Source of the DNA: Candidatus Poseidoniaceae archaeon
GTDB lineage: Archaea; Thermoplasmatota; Poseidoniia; Poseidoniales; Poseidoniaceae
Direction: 5' to 3'
Assembly: GCA_028353405.1 (NCBI GenBank)
Contig: JAOMOG010000003.1
Coordinates: 31,368 to 95,367 of the forward strand
DNA length: 64,000 bases
In this document: in pieces, positions 54,391-63,735 of the stretch
Position numbering within the stretch: the first letter of the stretch is position 1
How the letters are laid out: each line of letters begins with the position of its first letter
Position numbers and translations under genes: made by a program
Notes under the pieces: generated by a model
Database searches by the model: none
What the model was told of the DNA's origin: nothing
The model's input: only the letters and a program-made list of their open reading frames with translations

Positions 54391-56193
54391 ATGGAGCGTC
54401 TGCCACTATGGCAAATTGCGTTACGTCGCATCGACATGCCTGTTCAAAGATATATTGGTATCTTTGTTGGTGGATCATTTTTACTCGGCTTGATAGTTGC
54501 AAGCATATTGATTTTCTTGACTGGAGGATTTGCAGATGGTGCATTATTCGCCGGTTTCGCTGGAGTATTGATGTTGATACTGCTGCCAGTAATGGCAGCG
54601 TTTGCAGCGATTGCATTCCCTGTATTGGAAGTACAACGCTCGGCTACATTAATTGAAAGAGAAATGCATATGTTCATCACCAGGATGGGAATTCTCTCAC
54701 TCGGAGAGGTAGGTGCATCATCAATATTTGACATTCTAAAGCAAATGAGTGATTATGGTGAATTGGCTAGTGAAGTAAAAAGAATTGAGACTTTGGTAGA
54801 CAAATGGCACACATCCTTGCCTGAAGCATCCAGAATAGTTGCTCAGCAATCACCATCTCCGTTATGGGCTGATTTCCTTGCTAGAATGGCGTTTTCAATT
54901 GAAGCAGGTCAACCAATTGATGCGTTTATGCGTTCAGAGCAAGAAACAGTTTCAGAACAATATGCGACATTATATGATACAAGGTTAGAATCGGTTGATA
55001 TCATGAAGGAGATATATGTCTCATTAGTTTCTGCTGGATTATTTGGACTGATTATCGCTGGAATACATTTGGTGTTATTTGAAGTTGGCACAGGCGCTGA
55101 TACACCTATTGAAGTGGCATCAAGAATCAGATTCTTATTACTCGCATCAATACTATTCATGTTTGTACAAATCGGTGCAGTATTTGCCTTTAGGGCAACG
55201 ATTCCGAAGGACAAGACCTTTGCAAGAGATGAACTAGAGACGCCATTTAGACTGAACTTTAATAGAACTTTATTGATGGCTCTAAGCATTACTATCGTCT
55301 TGTTGATGATTACAACGGCTTCAGTCATTTATGCGTGGGAAGGAATCTCTCAAGAATGGGACAAATACGGATTATTGCTGATTGCATTACCTCTAAGTCC
55401 AATGCTTATTCCAGCATTTTTAGTTGGAAGAGAAGAACATAATATTCTTCGCAGGGATGAAACGTACCCAGATTTTATTCGTGCATTAGGTGGAACCGCC
55501 CAGGCACGAAGTGCAGAACCTAGTGCTACGATTAAGGCACTTAGAGGAATTGATTTTGGTGCCTTGGATTCATCCATCGACCGTTTGGAAAAGAGACTAT
55601 CCACTAGAATCGATTCTGATAGAGCATGGGATTATTTCAATTCAGATACAAACTCAGCAGTAATTTCCCGCTATACTCGGATCTATATTGAAGGTTCACA
55701 ATCTTCGGGTAAGCCTGCTGCTACAGCAGATTTAGTCTCACGTTCAGTAGGTAATTTACTTTCATTACGTCATCGAAGAGCACTTTCTGCAGATACTATG
55801 GCGGGAGTGTCATTGGGTCTACTCATTGCCAGCGTAACCTCACTCAATGTTACAATCGCCATCGTATTGAAATTAGGTGAAGCAATAGCTGGAGTTGCTA
55901 CTGGATTTACCGAAACAGATGTAGGTGCATTGGCAGATTTCGGTGCAGGGGTTGCATTACCTGTAATGGAGGATGCGAGTTCAGTTGGAAGTAATATTAA
56001 GATGTTCAAAGTAATAGTCTCAATACTAATATTGGGTCAAATTGCTGCTGTATCAATCATTGCGACTAGATTGAGAGGTGGTGGAAAGGTTAGTGCTCTC
56101 GGTCAAATTGTCAAATTAATTTGGGTTGCAGGAATTACTTCACTATTGACTTCTATAATGTTAGATGGGGCAAGTTCGATGTTCGGCATCTGA
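54391..56193 (+). CDS. arlJ: Archaellum membrane platform protein ArlJ
   Basis: Polytopic membrane protein (TadC/PilC-like) on which ArlI acts. Hydrophobic groups occur near residues 25-75 (FLLGLIVASILIFLTGG), 215-265 (VSLVSAGLFGLIIAGIHLVLF), 295-350 and 455-600 (GVSLGLLIASVTSLNVTIAIVL). The large cytosolic, positively charged loops include DYGELASEVKRIE and REEHNILRRDE, as in T2SSF domains. 600 residues is typical of ArlJ. It starts 12 nt after arlI with GGAGGAGATGAA upstream and ends the archaellum run. Confidence 0.94.
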   Translation: MERLPLWQIALRRIDMPVQRYIGIFVGGSFLLGLIVASILIFLTGGFADGALFAGFAGVLMLILLPVMAAFAAIAFPVLEVQRSATLIEREMHMFITRMGILSLGEVGASSIFDILKQMSDYGELASEVKRIETLVDKWHTSLPEASRIVAQQSPSPLWADFLARMAFSIEAGQPIDAFMRSEQETVSEQYATLYDTRLESVDIMKEIYVSLVSAGLFGLIIAGIHLVLFEVGTGADTPIEVASRIRFLLLASILFMFVQIGAVFAFRATIPKDKTFARDELETPFRLNFNRTLLMALSITIVLLMITTASVIYAWEGISQEWDKYGLLLIALPLSPMLIPAFLVGREEHNILRRDETYPDFIRALGGTAQARSAEPSATIKALRGIDFGALDSSIDRLEKRLSTRIDSDRAWDYFNSDTNSAVISRYTRIYIEGSQSSGKPAATADLVSRSVGNLLSLRHRRALSADTMAGVSLGLLIASVTSLNVTIAIVLKLGEAIAGVATGFTETDVGALADFGAGVALPVMEDASSVGSNIKMFKVIVSILILGQIAAVSIIATRLRGGGKVSALGQIVKLIWVAGITSLLTSIMLDGASSMFGI

Positions 56194-56200
56194 TATTTTG

Positions 56201-56207
56201 ATTAAAT
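56201..56207 (+). promoter_or_regulatory. TATA-like element for the 75-residue membrane protein
   Basis: ATTAAAT lies 24-30 nt before the GTG at 56231, which supports a leaderless GTG start there. Confidence 0.35.
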
Positions 56208-56230
56208 CATAAGGCGCTGGGTTCATTGCA

Positions 56231-56458
56231 GTGGAACCTTTGCGACATTACATGCGTATGTTACGTACACTCATTCTGGGCGCGATAATGGTGCTGCCTG
56301 GAATGTTTTTAGCTTACTTGGTATGGATACTGGCAGGCAATCCTACCACCGAGCCACTAGAATCTCTCATCTGTAATGGGATTCCTCTAACCTCAATCGG
56401 ACTGGGGTTATTGTTCGGTTGGATGAGTGGAGCAGAGTACTCAGTCAAAATGGAATAA
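56231..56458 (+). CDS. Small two-TM membrane protein
   Basis: 75 residues with two hydrophobic helices (LILGAIMVLPGMFLAYLVWIL and IPLTSIGLGLLFGWMSG) and short charged ends. GTG 56231 is the likely start because a TATA-like element lies 24-30 nt upstream; ATG 56252 is an in-frame alternative. It follows arlJ by 37 nt but appears to have its own promoter. It ends 2 nt from the convergent nth gene. Function unknown. Confidence 0.6.
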   Translation: MEPLRHYMRMLRTLILGAIMVLPGMFLAYLVWILAGNPTTEPLESLICNGIPLTSIGLGLLFGWMSGAEYSVKME

Positions 56459-56460
56459 TC

Positions 56461-57111
56461 TCATCTTTTGGATTCTGCTTGAATTCTTTTCTTAGTCGCA
56501 GCCCATGAACAAATAGGGCATTGGCTGAGATCATGAAATCTTGCTGGGCAATATTCTCTACCAAAGAAAATAATTTGCAAATGGAGTTTATTCCATAGTT
56601 CTCTAGGGAATATTGCTTTCAAATCTTTTTCAGTTCTCTCAACAGTAGTATCGTTAGATAGTCCCCAACGTGCAGCAAGCCTGTGAATATGTGTGTCAAC
56701 AGGGAATGCGGGTACTGCAAATGCCTGAGCCATGACAACGCTTGCAGTTTTATGACCTACACCGGGTAGGTCTTCGAGTTCCTTGAAGGTGCAAGGAACT
56801 TGGCCATCATGTCTTTCGACAATCAGTTGTGATAAACGCAAAATGTTCTTAGATTTTGTTGGCGCTAATCCGATTTGCCTAATATCTTGCAATATAGTAT
56901 CAACATCAAGTTTAGTCATGTCAGCTGGATTATTTGCTTTTGCAAATAGTGCTGGTGTGACTTCGTTAACTTTCAAATCAGTAGTTTGAGCACTCATCAG
57001 TACTGCTACAAGTAATTCAAATGGGTTATTATGGTCGAGTGGTATGGGAGTTTCTGGATATAATTTCTCCAACATGGAGATGATCTTTTCCGCCTTCTCA
57101 CTCCTGCGCAT
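56461..57111 (-). CDS. nth: Endonuclease III (DNA glycosylase/AP lyase)
   Basis: Base-excision repair enzyme that removes oxidised pyrimidines. It has the helix-hairpin-helix LPGVGHKTASVVMAQAF with the catalytic Lys (GHKT) and the Asp-bearing VDTHIHRLAARWGL. 216 residues is typical. The C-terminal iron-sulfur region reads GREYCPARFHDLSQCPICSW: three Cys are seen, spaced C-x9-C-x2-C, rather than the classical C-x6-C-x2-C-x5-C. It lies 33 nt downstream of polX on the same strand, so the two probably form a repair operon. Confidence 0.94.
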   Translation of the reverse strand: MRRSEKAEKIISMLEKLYPETPIPLDHNNPFELLVAVLMSAQTTDLKVNEVTPALFAKANNPADMTKLDVDTILQDIRQIGLAPTKSKNILRLSQLIVERHDGQVPCTFKELEDLPGVGHKTASVVMAQAFAVPAFPVDTHIHRLAARWGLSNDTTVERTEKDLKAIFPRELWNKLHLQIIFFGREYCPARFHDLSQCPICSWAATKKRIQAESKR

Positions 57112-57144
57112 GTTTGGGCCAGTCTCCGATTAGCAATTAATACA

Positions 57145-59085
57145 TCATGAATGAAGACGTGACATTAAATCTTCACCACTGAGGGAATTTAGAACATCAC
57201 CACTTTCCAACCAACCCTTTCTCGCACACATTACACCGTATGTGATATCCGCCAATCCACGGATAGAGTGAGCATCTGGATTGATTATAATCGGAACTCC
57301 TAACCCCTTTGCATGCTTACAAAGTCGCCAATCTAAATCTAATCGATATGGGCTTGCATTCAATTCGATAGCCTTCAATCTTCCAGCATCGTTATGGTCA
57401 GCCATATGTTCAATCACAGATAGTAAATCAACTTCATAGCCATCTCTTCCCTGTAAAATTCTTCCAGTTGGATGGCCAAGTATTGTTGTCGCTGGGTGGT
57501 CAATTACCTGTAATAATTCTTCAGTATTCTGTACCTCATCACGTGCCTTCCACTTACCCATTGCATGCACGCTGGCAACGGTATAGTCCAATTGTGATAA
57601 GACATCATCAGGGTGATCTAATTTACCACCGGCCAAAATATCTGATTCAACACCATGAACCAATCGGAAATCCTTCCCTTGTTCCTGCCATTGCTGATTA
57701 TATTTTTTGATTGTATTACCCTGCTCAAGTAAATCTTCTGCACTCGCTCCGTTAGCGATTTGTAAGGTAGGTGAGTGATCGGCTAATCCCAACCAATTCC
57801 AGCCCATTTTTTGAGCAGTATCTGCCATCTCTTCCAAACTTGCTTCTCCGTCAGAAAGAGTGGTGTGGTTGTGCAATGATCCGCGAATATCACTCATTTC
57901 AATTAGATTTGGAAGTTGATTAAGTTCCCCCGCAATGACTTCTCCAGTATCTTCTCGCAGTTCAGGAGTGACCCATTGCATTCCTAAATGAGCATAAATT
58001 TCTTTTTCACTGGTCGCTGCTAATGAGAATTTGGCGGCGGCCATTCCCTTCAAATCACCTGCTTCACTGTCAGGTATTAGCCCAAATTCATTGAGGCGTA
58101 GGCCTCTGCTAATCGCTCTTTGGCGCATTGCAATATTGTGCTCTTTACTTCCGGTAAAGTATGCTAAAGTGAATGCAGCAACATGTGGAGGAACTAATCT
58201 CACTTGAGCATCTATTGTTCCACCTGATTCTAATTGCTCGTAATCATCTCCTCCAATCGCTTCGAGAACATTAGAATCAATATGGCCAACAGTAAAGCCT
58301 TCTTCAAAAATAGATGTATCAAGAATCAAACTGATCTTAGAATCACCTGCACCCTTAACATCGGCAATACCATTCAAGTTGAGAATTGCATTAGCAACAG
58401 ATTCATGGTCTTCCTGTTTGACTGAAACTACAACATCAAGGTCACCAATAGTTTCCTTTCTTCTTCGCGTACTTCCAGCTAAAGTTGCTTCAATAACCCC
58501 TGGAATAGCAGCGACCTTATTGGTAAACGCTTCACCATATTTGAGGCCAATATCTAGTCTCCTTCTCGCTCTAAATCTGCTTAACAATTCAATTCCATCT
58601 AGCATTCGTTGCTGGGATTTCTCTCCAAAACCCTTCATCGGTGCAATTTGACCATCTAGTGCAGCTGCTTTCAAACTCGCTACAGAATTAATGCCTAGTT
58701 CATCATGCATCAATTTTATTCGCTTTGGACCCAAACCCGGAATTCCGAGCATTTCTATCAATCCTTGTGGAGTACTATTGTGCAAATCAATCCAATCACT
58801 CGGCCACTTCCCTTCTTGCACCGATTGAGTTAGCGCAGAACCCAAACCTTTGCCGATTCCTTTGATTCCAAAGATTTCCCCCGATGCGATTAATTCACCT
58901 AAATCAGTAGTTAATGAGCCAAGCGTTCTACTGGCATTTTGATATGAACGTACACGGAATACATTGGCTCCTTGCAGTTCCAGTAATACCGCAACTTGAT
59001 GCATTACATTGGCTACTTGGTTGCGAGAAAAGTAAGGTGGGCCGCTCGGGCGAGCCTTGGGTAGAATGAAAGATGCGCCCGCCAT
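57145..59085 (-). CDS. polX: Family X DNA polymerase with C-terminal PHP domain
   Basis: Gap-filling repair polymerase with a PHP phosphoesterase/exonuclease domain. The N-terminal helix-hairpin-helix 8-kDa-like region (IFGIKGIGKGLGSAL, LGIPGLGPKRIKLMH) leads to the nucleotidyltransferase motif AGSTRRRKETIGDLDVVVS (GS...GDxD metal site). The PHP domain begins at SLHNHTTLSDGEASLEEM and continues through GLADHS, HGVESDIL, SVHAMGK and NPDAHS, so its metal-binding His and Asp/Glu residues look intact. ATG 59085 (MAGASFILP) is preferred to the track's TTG. 646 residues is somewhat longer than the roughly 570 of bacterial PolX. Confidence 0.94.
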   Translation of the reverse strand: MAGASFILPKARPSGPPYFSRNQVANVMHQVAVLLELQGANVFRVRSYQNASRTLGSLTTDLGELIASGEIFGIKGIGKGLGSALTQSVQEGKWPSDWIDLHNSTPQGLIEMLGIPGLGPKRIKLMHDELGINSVASLKAAALDGQIAPMKGFGEKSQQRMLDGIELLSRFRARRRLDIGLKYGEAFTNKVAAIPGVIEATLAGSTRRRKETIGDLDVVVSVKQEDHESVANAILNLNGIADVKGAGDSKISLILDTSIFEEGFTVGHIDSNVLEAIGGDDYEQLESGGTIDAQVRLVPPHVAAFTLAYFTGSKEHNIAMRQRAISRGLRLNEFGLIPDSEAGDLKGMAAAKFSLAATSEKEIYAHLGMQWVTPELREDTGEVIAGELNQLPNLIEMSDIRGSLHNHTTLSDGEASLEEMADTAQKMGWNWLGLADHSPTLQIANGASAEDLLEQGNTIKKYNQQWQEQGKDFRLVHGVESDILAGGKLDHPDDVLSQLDYTVASVHAMGKWKARDEVQNTEELLQVIDHPATTILGHPTGRILQGRDGYEVDLLSVIEHMADHNDAGRLKAIELNASPYRLDLDWRLCKHAKGLGVPIIINPDAHSIRGLADITYGVMCARKGWLESGDVLNSLSGEDLMSRLHS

Positions 59086-59200
59086 AATCAATGATGATGC
59101 CCACCCTTCTCAAAGATTGCTAACAAAAGCAGGTGTAATTCTAAGTGAAATAAATTAGTTACTCCCAACTTTTGAAGAGTAGGTGGCTGTAGGAGTCAAT

Positions 59201-59542
59201 ATGGTGGAGGTTGAGAGCATTGAGCATCTAGCTCAATCATTATGTTTTACTTCTGCAATATTGTTCGCTTTAATCGCAACTTTTAGCCGTTCAGAAAAAG
59301 CAGAGAGTATAGCTCAAAATGCAATCGCAATCTTGCTGGTTTTATCTGCGGCTGTACTTTGGTGGCTTTCTTTATCTGGTGGAGAATTGTGGGGATCTAA
59401 TTACTTGCCAAAGCCATTATCTTTGATTTGCCTAATACTAGCGTTCTCGGCAAGAATGAATATCAAAGGAAAAAACATTTCATTTGGTGCAAACCCGCAC
59501 AATATCAATAAAAAAGATGAATCCGATGATTCTGAAGAATAG
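59201..59542 (+). CDS. Small membrane protein of unknown function
   Basis: 113 residues from ATG 59201, with GTAGGAG about 5 nt upstream. Hydrophobic helices are LCFTSAILFALIATFS, AIAILLVLSAAVLWWLSL and LSLICLILAFSARM, so two to three membrane segments are likely. A short Lys/Asp/Glu-rich tail (INKKDESDDSEE) follows. A TATA-like AAATAAATTA lies about 50 nt upstream. The 3' end is 3 nt from the convergent NifU-like gene. No family recognised. Confidence 0.65.
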   Translation: MVEVESIEHLAQSLCFTSAILFALIATFSRSEKAESIAQNAIAILLVLSAAVLWWLSLSGGELWGSNYLPKPLSLICLILAFSARMNIKGKNISFGANPHNINKKDESDDSEE

Positions 59543-59545
59543 TCT

Positions 59546-59860
59546 TCAAACGATTTCGCCAGGTTCTTGCTCGCCTTGTTCGGCTTCCTTAGCCATTTTT
59601 TGGTCGATAAAAGTACGCATATACTCAGGAAGTTCCCCATTGACGAATATCACATCATTGATCTTGTCTAACTTTTTTAGTGAATAATAAATTTGCATTG
59701 CGGTCATGGGAGTGGAAGAGCACCCGTTGCATCCTCCATCCAATGAGAGCATGATATTGCCATCACTTGTGTCAATGACTGTGACAACTCCGTCATGAGC
59801 ATCCAAAATCTCCTGAACAGGGCCAATTTCGGCTAAAACCTCTTCAGCACTAATCGCCAT
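59546..59860 (-). CDS. NifU-like (NFU domain) iron-sulfur scaffold protein
   Basis: The 104-residue single-domain protein has the NFU signature LDGGCNGCSSTPMTAMQIYY, whose CxxC binds a 4Fe-4S cluster for delivery to apoproteins. ATG 59860 (MAISAEEVLAEIG) is preferred over the track's 59890. A short acidic/Gln-rich C-terminal tail follows the domain. It could serve Fe-S proteins such as the HdrD-like enzyme, AcnX or Nth of this window (inference). It is divergent from hppA across a 172-nt gap. Confidence 0.9.
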   Translation of the reverse strand: MAISAEEVLAEIGPVQEILDAHDGVVTVIDTSDGNIMLSLDGGCNGCSSTPMTAMQIYYSLKKLDKINDVIFVNGELPEYMRTFIDQKMAKEAEQGEQEPGEIV

Positions 59861-59945
59861 ACTGTTACGGCGGTGGCTTATCCCTTTCAACCGTTGCTAA
59901 TTTCTGATAATCATTTTGAGCAAAAATGCATTGAATATGTTCAAA

Positions 59946-59981
59946 CTAAGCGAAATGGCTCATGTCACCTATTACGCTTAG
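59946..59981 (+). promoter_or_regulatory. Inverted repeat in the hppA leader/promoter region
   Basis: CTAAGCG (59946-59952) and CGCTTAG (59975-59981) are perfect 7-bp arms separated by 22 nt, about 52-87 nt before hppA ATG 60033. The GCTTAGGG of the right arm also occurs in the dyad upstream of ileS. This is an operator candidate; no clear TATA box can be assigned in this leader. Confidence 0.4.
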
Positions 59982-60032
59982 GGATTCACTTATGAGGGGG
60001 ATTTAGGTCGGCGGGTTAACAAGGTGTTACCT

Positions 60033-62084
60033 ATGATGGAAAATATACCAGAGATTGCAGCAGCAGCAGGTCTTTTCGGCCTAATGATTGCTTTCGGTCT
60101 ATACAAGAAAGTAAACAGCATTGAAATCGATAACAAAAAGGTTGCCGAGATTACAGAAGAAATTCAAGATGGAGCAATGGCGTTCCTTACTGCAGAGTAC
60201 AAAGTATTAGCAGTATTCGTAGTCGTTGTTGGTGCCTTATTGTCACAGATTACTGACGTTAATACATCAATTGCTTTCTTTGCAGGTGCAATCGCTTCAG
60301 TTCTAGCAGGATTGTCTGGTATGCGCGCAGCAACTTCCGCTAATGGAAGAACTGCAATGGCTGCAAAGAATGGTGGCCAATCTGCTGCATTAGCAGTTTC
60401 ATACAACGGTGGCGCTGTAATGGGTCTATCAGTTGGAGGACTTGGTCTTCTAGGTATTTCCTTAGTTGCATTCTGGCTTGATGCTGGTAGTGCAACATCA
60501 AGCGAACTTTCTGCGGCTGCAGGATTCGGTATGGGTGCTTCATCCATTGCCCTATTCGCCCGTGTTGGTGGTGGAATTTACACAAAGGCTGCTGACGTTG
60601 GTGCAGATCTAGTCGGTAAGGTTGAGGCTGGTATTCCAGAAGACGACCCTCGTAATCCTGGTGTTATCGCAGATAACGTCGGAGACAATGTCGGTGACGT
60701 TGCTGGAATGGGTGCTGACATCTTCGAATCATTCGTTGGTTCAATAATTACAGCAATGATTATCGCTTCAAGTTTCGATGAGGCAACTAAAGCAGATTAC
60801 ATACTTCTGCCAATTCTTCTTGGCTTAATCGGATATCTTGCATCCATCATTGGTGTATTCTCAATGACTATTCTAAAGAATGGAAGCGACCCAGCAGCAG
60901 CACTTCGTAACACCACCTTTATCGCAGCAGTTCTATTCATTGCAGGCGGATATGGCGCTATCAATCAGGGATTGATCGATGTTACATACGGTGTAATGCA
61001 CGCTGTACTTCTTGGTAGTCTTGTAGGAATCCTAATCGGATTGGTTACAGAATACTATACTGGTATTGAACCAATCTTTGGAATCATTAAACCAAAGGCA
61101 ATTCAACACATTGGTAAGATGTCACAAACCGGTCCTGCAACAAATGCTATCGCAGGACTTTCAGTTGGAATGATGTCTACATTCATCCCTGTACTATTAA
61201 TCGCAGGAGGTATCTATGGGGCAAATTATTTCGGAGGAGATACATATGGATTATACTCAATTGCAATGGCTGCAATGGGAATGCTAGCAACTGTTGGTGT
61301 TACAATGACAGTCGATGCATACGGACCAGTTGCTGACAATGCAGGTGGAATCGCAGAGATGTGTAGTCTTGGTGATGATGTCAGAGCAATTACCGATGAA
61401 CTAGATTCAATCGGTAACACAACTGCAGCAGTTGGAAAAGGATTCGCTATCGGTTCAGCAGCACTAACCGCACTCGCACTATTCGCAGCATATACAACAG
61501 CGATTGGAGGCATCGACCTATCATTGACCAATCCAATGGTCGTAATTGGACTTCTAATTGGTGGCTCTTTGCCATTCGTAGTTGCTGCAATGACTATGAC
61601 CTCAGTCGGAAAGGCTGCGGGAGAAATGGTTGAAGAAATCCGCAGACAATTCCGTGAGATTGACGGATTACTAGAAGGCCGAGAAGGAGTCAAGCCAGAT
61701 TCACAAAAGTGTGTTGACATTTCAACAAAGGCAGCTCTTCGTGAGATGGTCGGACCTGGTGTTGTAGCAATAGTTGCCCCAGTAGTTGTTGGAGTTTTAC
61801 TCGGTGCTGAAGCACTCGGTGGACTACTTGCAGGTTCTCTTGTCACAGGAGTTCTAATGGCTCTATTCATGGCTAATGCTGGTGGTGCTTGGGACAACGC
61901 AAAGAAAGCGATTGAGCAAGGACACATCAAAGGTTCTGCAAAGGGTGATGATTCACACGATGCAGCGATCATTGGAGATACAATCGGCGACCCATTCAAG
62001 GATACTTCAGGACCATCTCTAAACATTCTAATCAAGTTGATGTCAATTGTAGCAGTAGTTCTTGCTGGTACAAGTCTTATTTGA
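60033..62084 (+). CDS. hppA: Membrane-bound ion-pumping pyrophosphatase (K+-dependent type)
   Basis: Couples pyrophosphate hydrolysis to H+ and/or Na+ export. The pyrophosphate/Mg2+ motif [20 protein letters not shown] and [20 protein letters not shown] are intact, as are the C-terminal acidic motifs ([20 protein letters not shown]). 683 residues and about 16 helices are normal. The diagnostic segment [19 protein letters not shown] has Ala where K+-independent enzymes have Lys, so it belongs to the K+-dependent group, which includes both H+ and Na+ pumps. ATG 60033 has AAGGTG a few bases upstream; the GTG of the track lies within that ribosome site. It could recover energy from biosynthetic pyrophosphate. 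Confidence 0.96.
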   Translation: MMENIPEIAAAAGLFGLMIAFGLYKKVNSIEIDNKKVAEITEEIQDGAMAFLTAEYKVLAVFVVVVGALLSQITDVNTSIAFFAGAIASVLAGLSGMRAATSANGRTAMAAKNGGQSAALAVSYNGGAVMGLSVGGLGLLGISLVAFWLDAGSATSSELSAAAGFGMGASSIALFARVGGGIYTKAADVGADLVGKVEAGIPEDDPRNPGVIADNVGDNVGDVAGMGADIFESFVGSIITAMIIASSFDEATKADYILLPILLGLIGYLASIIGVFSMTILKNGSDPAAALRNTTFIAAVLFIAGGYGAINQGLIDVTYGVMHAVLLGSLVGILIGLVTEYYTGIEPIFGIIKPKAIQHIGKMSQTGPATNAIAGLSVGMMSTFIPVLLIAGGIYGANYFGGDTYGLYSIAMAAMGMLATVGVTMTVDAYGPVADNAGGIAEMCSLGDDVRAITDELDSIGNTTAAVGKGFAIGSAALTALALFAAYTTAIGGIDLSLTNPMVVIGLLIGGSLPFVVAAMTMTSVGKAAGEMVEEIRRQFREIDGLLEGREGVKPDSQKCVDISTKAALREMVGPGVVAIVAPVVVGVLLGAEALGGLLAGSLVTGVLMALFMANAGGAWDNAKKAIEQGHIKGSAKGDDSHDAAIIGDTIGDPFKDTSGPSLNILIKLMSIVAVVLAGTSLI

Positions 62085-62139
62085 GATTGAAAGTGTTCAA
62101 AATATTGAGCGTTACCCTTTCAACGGGTGAGCTGCAGGG

Positions 62140-63102
62140 ATGTCTATGCGAGTACCATTGTTATTGACGGCATTGATGTTATCTCTATCATTAGCGGGAT
62201 GCTTAGAAGGTGGAGATGTACCTTCATCAATAGGTGATACTACTGCCGATGAAATCGATTTACCAGTCTGGGAAATCGGTGACCAATGGTTGTATACCTT
62301 TGTAACACCGCAATTTGGTGAGGATAGTGCTAGGCTTGTTGTCGCAGAGATAGATGACGGGGAACAAGAGTACTTGCTGGGCATCTCAAGTGAAAGAGAA
62401 GCACAACGACACGCAGTTATCAATCACAATCCCTTCCTTGGGCGCATCACGATAGATGGTTTGTCAGTCTTTGAAGAGGGTGAGCCACAACAAGTATTCA
62501 ATTTCCCTTGGGAAAATGGACAGCAATGGAGGTTCAATCTGTTCGGAATCTCATGGGATGCTGAAACGATTAATATCTATAATGGCGTTGCAAATGTAGT
62601 CGCAACTTCAGATGATGGTCAGCAACTAGAATACGAATTTTCTGGAAGAAAAGGATTTATCGAATCATTGATTTGGACCAATGATACCGGAGTAGAACAA
62701 CTACGCATGACACTAACCTTGAACAAAAAGGGCTATGATGGAGATGTGTTCTTCTATCGGGCTAGAGATTTAATCGATGAAAGATATGAAAATAGTCAAA
62801 ATGACATCTATGATTCTTTCTTTGATAGTGGGCATCCAAGTGGAGAGGATTGGAATGTACTGGTATGGTATTTGGATGTTGAAATATCAAATGGTGGCGG
62901 CTCAGGTTCACTGACGATGAAAGATCATGCTGGTGCAAGTCCATTGACTCGAGCATGGGGTGCTGGTGCAACTGAAAAAGGCGCTGTTGGCACGATTCCG
63001 AGTAATTCTGGCGAATATTCACTAACGGTTACAGCACGTGGACAAGGCACTTTTATTCATTTGAAAGTAGCTGGTGCATTGGTTACACAATGGACTTTAT
63101 GA
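62140..63102 (+). CDS. Lipoprotein with the IGDQW domain shared with the PKD surface proteins
   Basis: The 320-residue protein begins with a lipoprotein signal (LLLTALMLSLSLAGCLEGG; lipobox LAGC). Directly after it comes DLPVWEIGDQWLYTFVTP, the same opening found after the signal peptides of the two PKD proteins (VPVWRIGDKWIYSG, VPNYRIGDEWTYD). It is therefore a small member with just this N-terminal domain plus a C-terminal beta-sandwich (SGEYSLTVTARGQGTFIHL). ATG 62140 or 62146 could start it. It follows hppA by 55 nt. The role is unknown; extracellular and membrane-anchored by lipid. Confidence 0.8.
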   Translation: MSMRVPLLLTALMLSLSLAGCLEGGDVPSSIGDTTADEIDLPVWEIGDQWLYTFVTPQFGEDSARLVVAEIDDGEQEYLLGISSEREAQRHAVINHNPFLGRITIDGLSVFEEGEPQQVFNFPWENGQQWRFNLFGISWDAETINIYNGVANVVATSDDGQQLEYEFSGRKGFIESLIWTNDTGVEQLRMTLTLNKKGYDGDVFFYRARDLIDERYENSQNDIYDSFFDSGHPSGEDWNVLVWYLDVEISNGGGSGSLTMKDHAGASPLTRAWGAGATEKGAVGTIPSNSGEYSLTVTARGQGTFIHLKVAGALVTQWTL

Positions 63103-63132
63103 GCCATATTATTTCGTTCAAGAGGTGATTTA

Positions 63133-63735
63133 ATGCCAACTCTCATCTTAATGCACGGCATGACTGGTGACGCCAGCATGATGCGCCCATTCGCAGAAAA
63201 GATATGTCCACAAGGATGGACTCTTCTTGTCCCAGAGGGACGTTTTTCACATCCAACAAGAGGTAGAACTTGGTGGAGATACGAAGATTATGATGCAGAT
63301 ACAACTCGCAGATCTAATCTTTCGCGGATTGAACTGATAGATGTAGATTCTAGTTTATCACAATTAGAGAAATTAATTTCTGAAAATGCGCCACTAGGAC
63401 CTCTCGTTATTGGTGGTTTTAGTCAAGGGGGGGCGATGGCGCAAGAAATCCTTCAACTCCCCATAGCTGACCGTATAGTAGGATTGATTTGCATTGGAAC
63501 GAGATTGATTAGGCCAATGGAATTACGAATACGCCTGGAAGAATTAGATAAAAAAAGGTTATTTTGGATGCATGGTGAAAGAGATATACGAGTTCCAATT
63601 GAAGATGGATGGGCTGTTGCACATCTGTTTGAAACCGCTGGTTGGGCTGTTGAACTTGTGGAGCACAAGAAAGGCCATATGATCCCTACCGAGCATCACA
63701 ATGAGATGACTGAATGGCTAAAGACATTTGAGTGA
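63133..63735 (+). CDS. Alpha/beta hydrolase (phospholipase/carboxylesterase family)
   Basis: Cytosolic serine esterase of 200 residues. The nucleophile elbow is VIGGFSQGGAMAQEIL (GxSxG); the acid is in MHGERDIRVP and the His in KKGHMIPTEHH. This is the carboxylesterase/YpfH-like layout with a short N-terminal strand (TLILMHGMTGD). GAGGTGATTTA precedes ATG 63133. The substrate is probably a short acyl ester or thioester. Its stop directly abuts the convergent glutaredoxin gene with no gap. Confidence 0.89.
   Translation: MPTLILMHGMTGDASMMRPFAEKICPQGWTLLVPEGRFSHPTRGRTWWRYEDYDADTTRRSNLSRIELIDVDSSLSQLEKLISENAPLGPLVIGGFSQGGAMAQEILQLPIADRIVGLICIGTRLIRPMELRIRLEELDKKRLFWMHGERDIRVPIEDGWAVAHLFETAGWAVELVEHKKGHMIPTEHHNEMTEWLKTFE

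Noticed and set aside
59891-60032. Possible riboswitch or small RNA in the hppA leader
   Set aside because: Only one 7-bp dyad with a 22-nt spacer is visible; no known riboswitch core could be recognised.
61226-62035. Minus-strand 269-residue ORF opposite hppA
   Set aside because: Antisense shadow of a strongly conserved gene; Ser/Pro/Thr-rich low-complexity translation with no domain.
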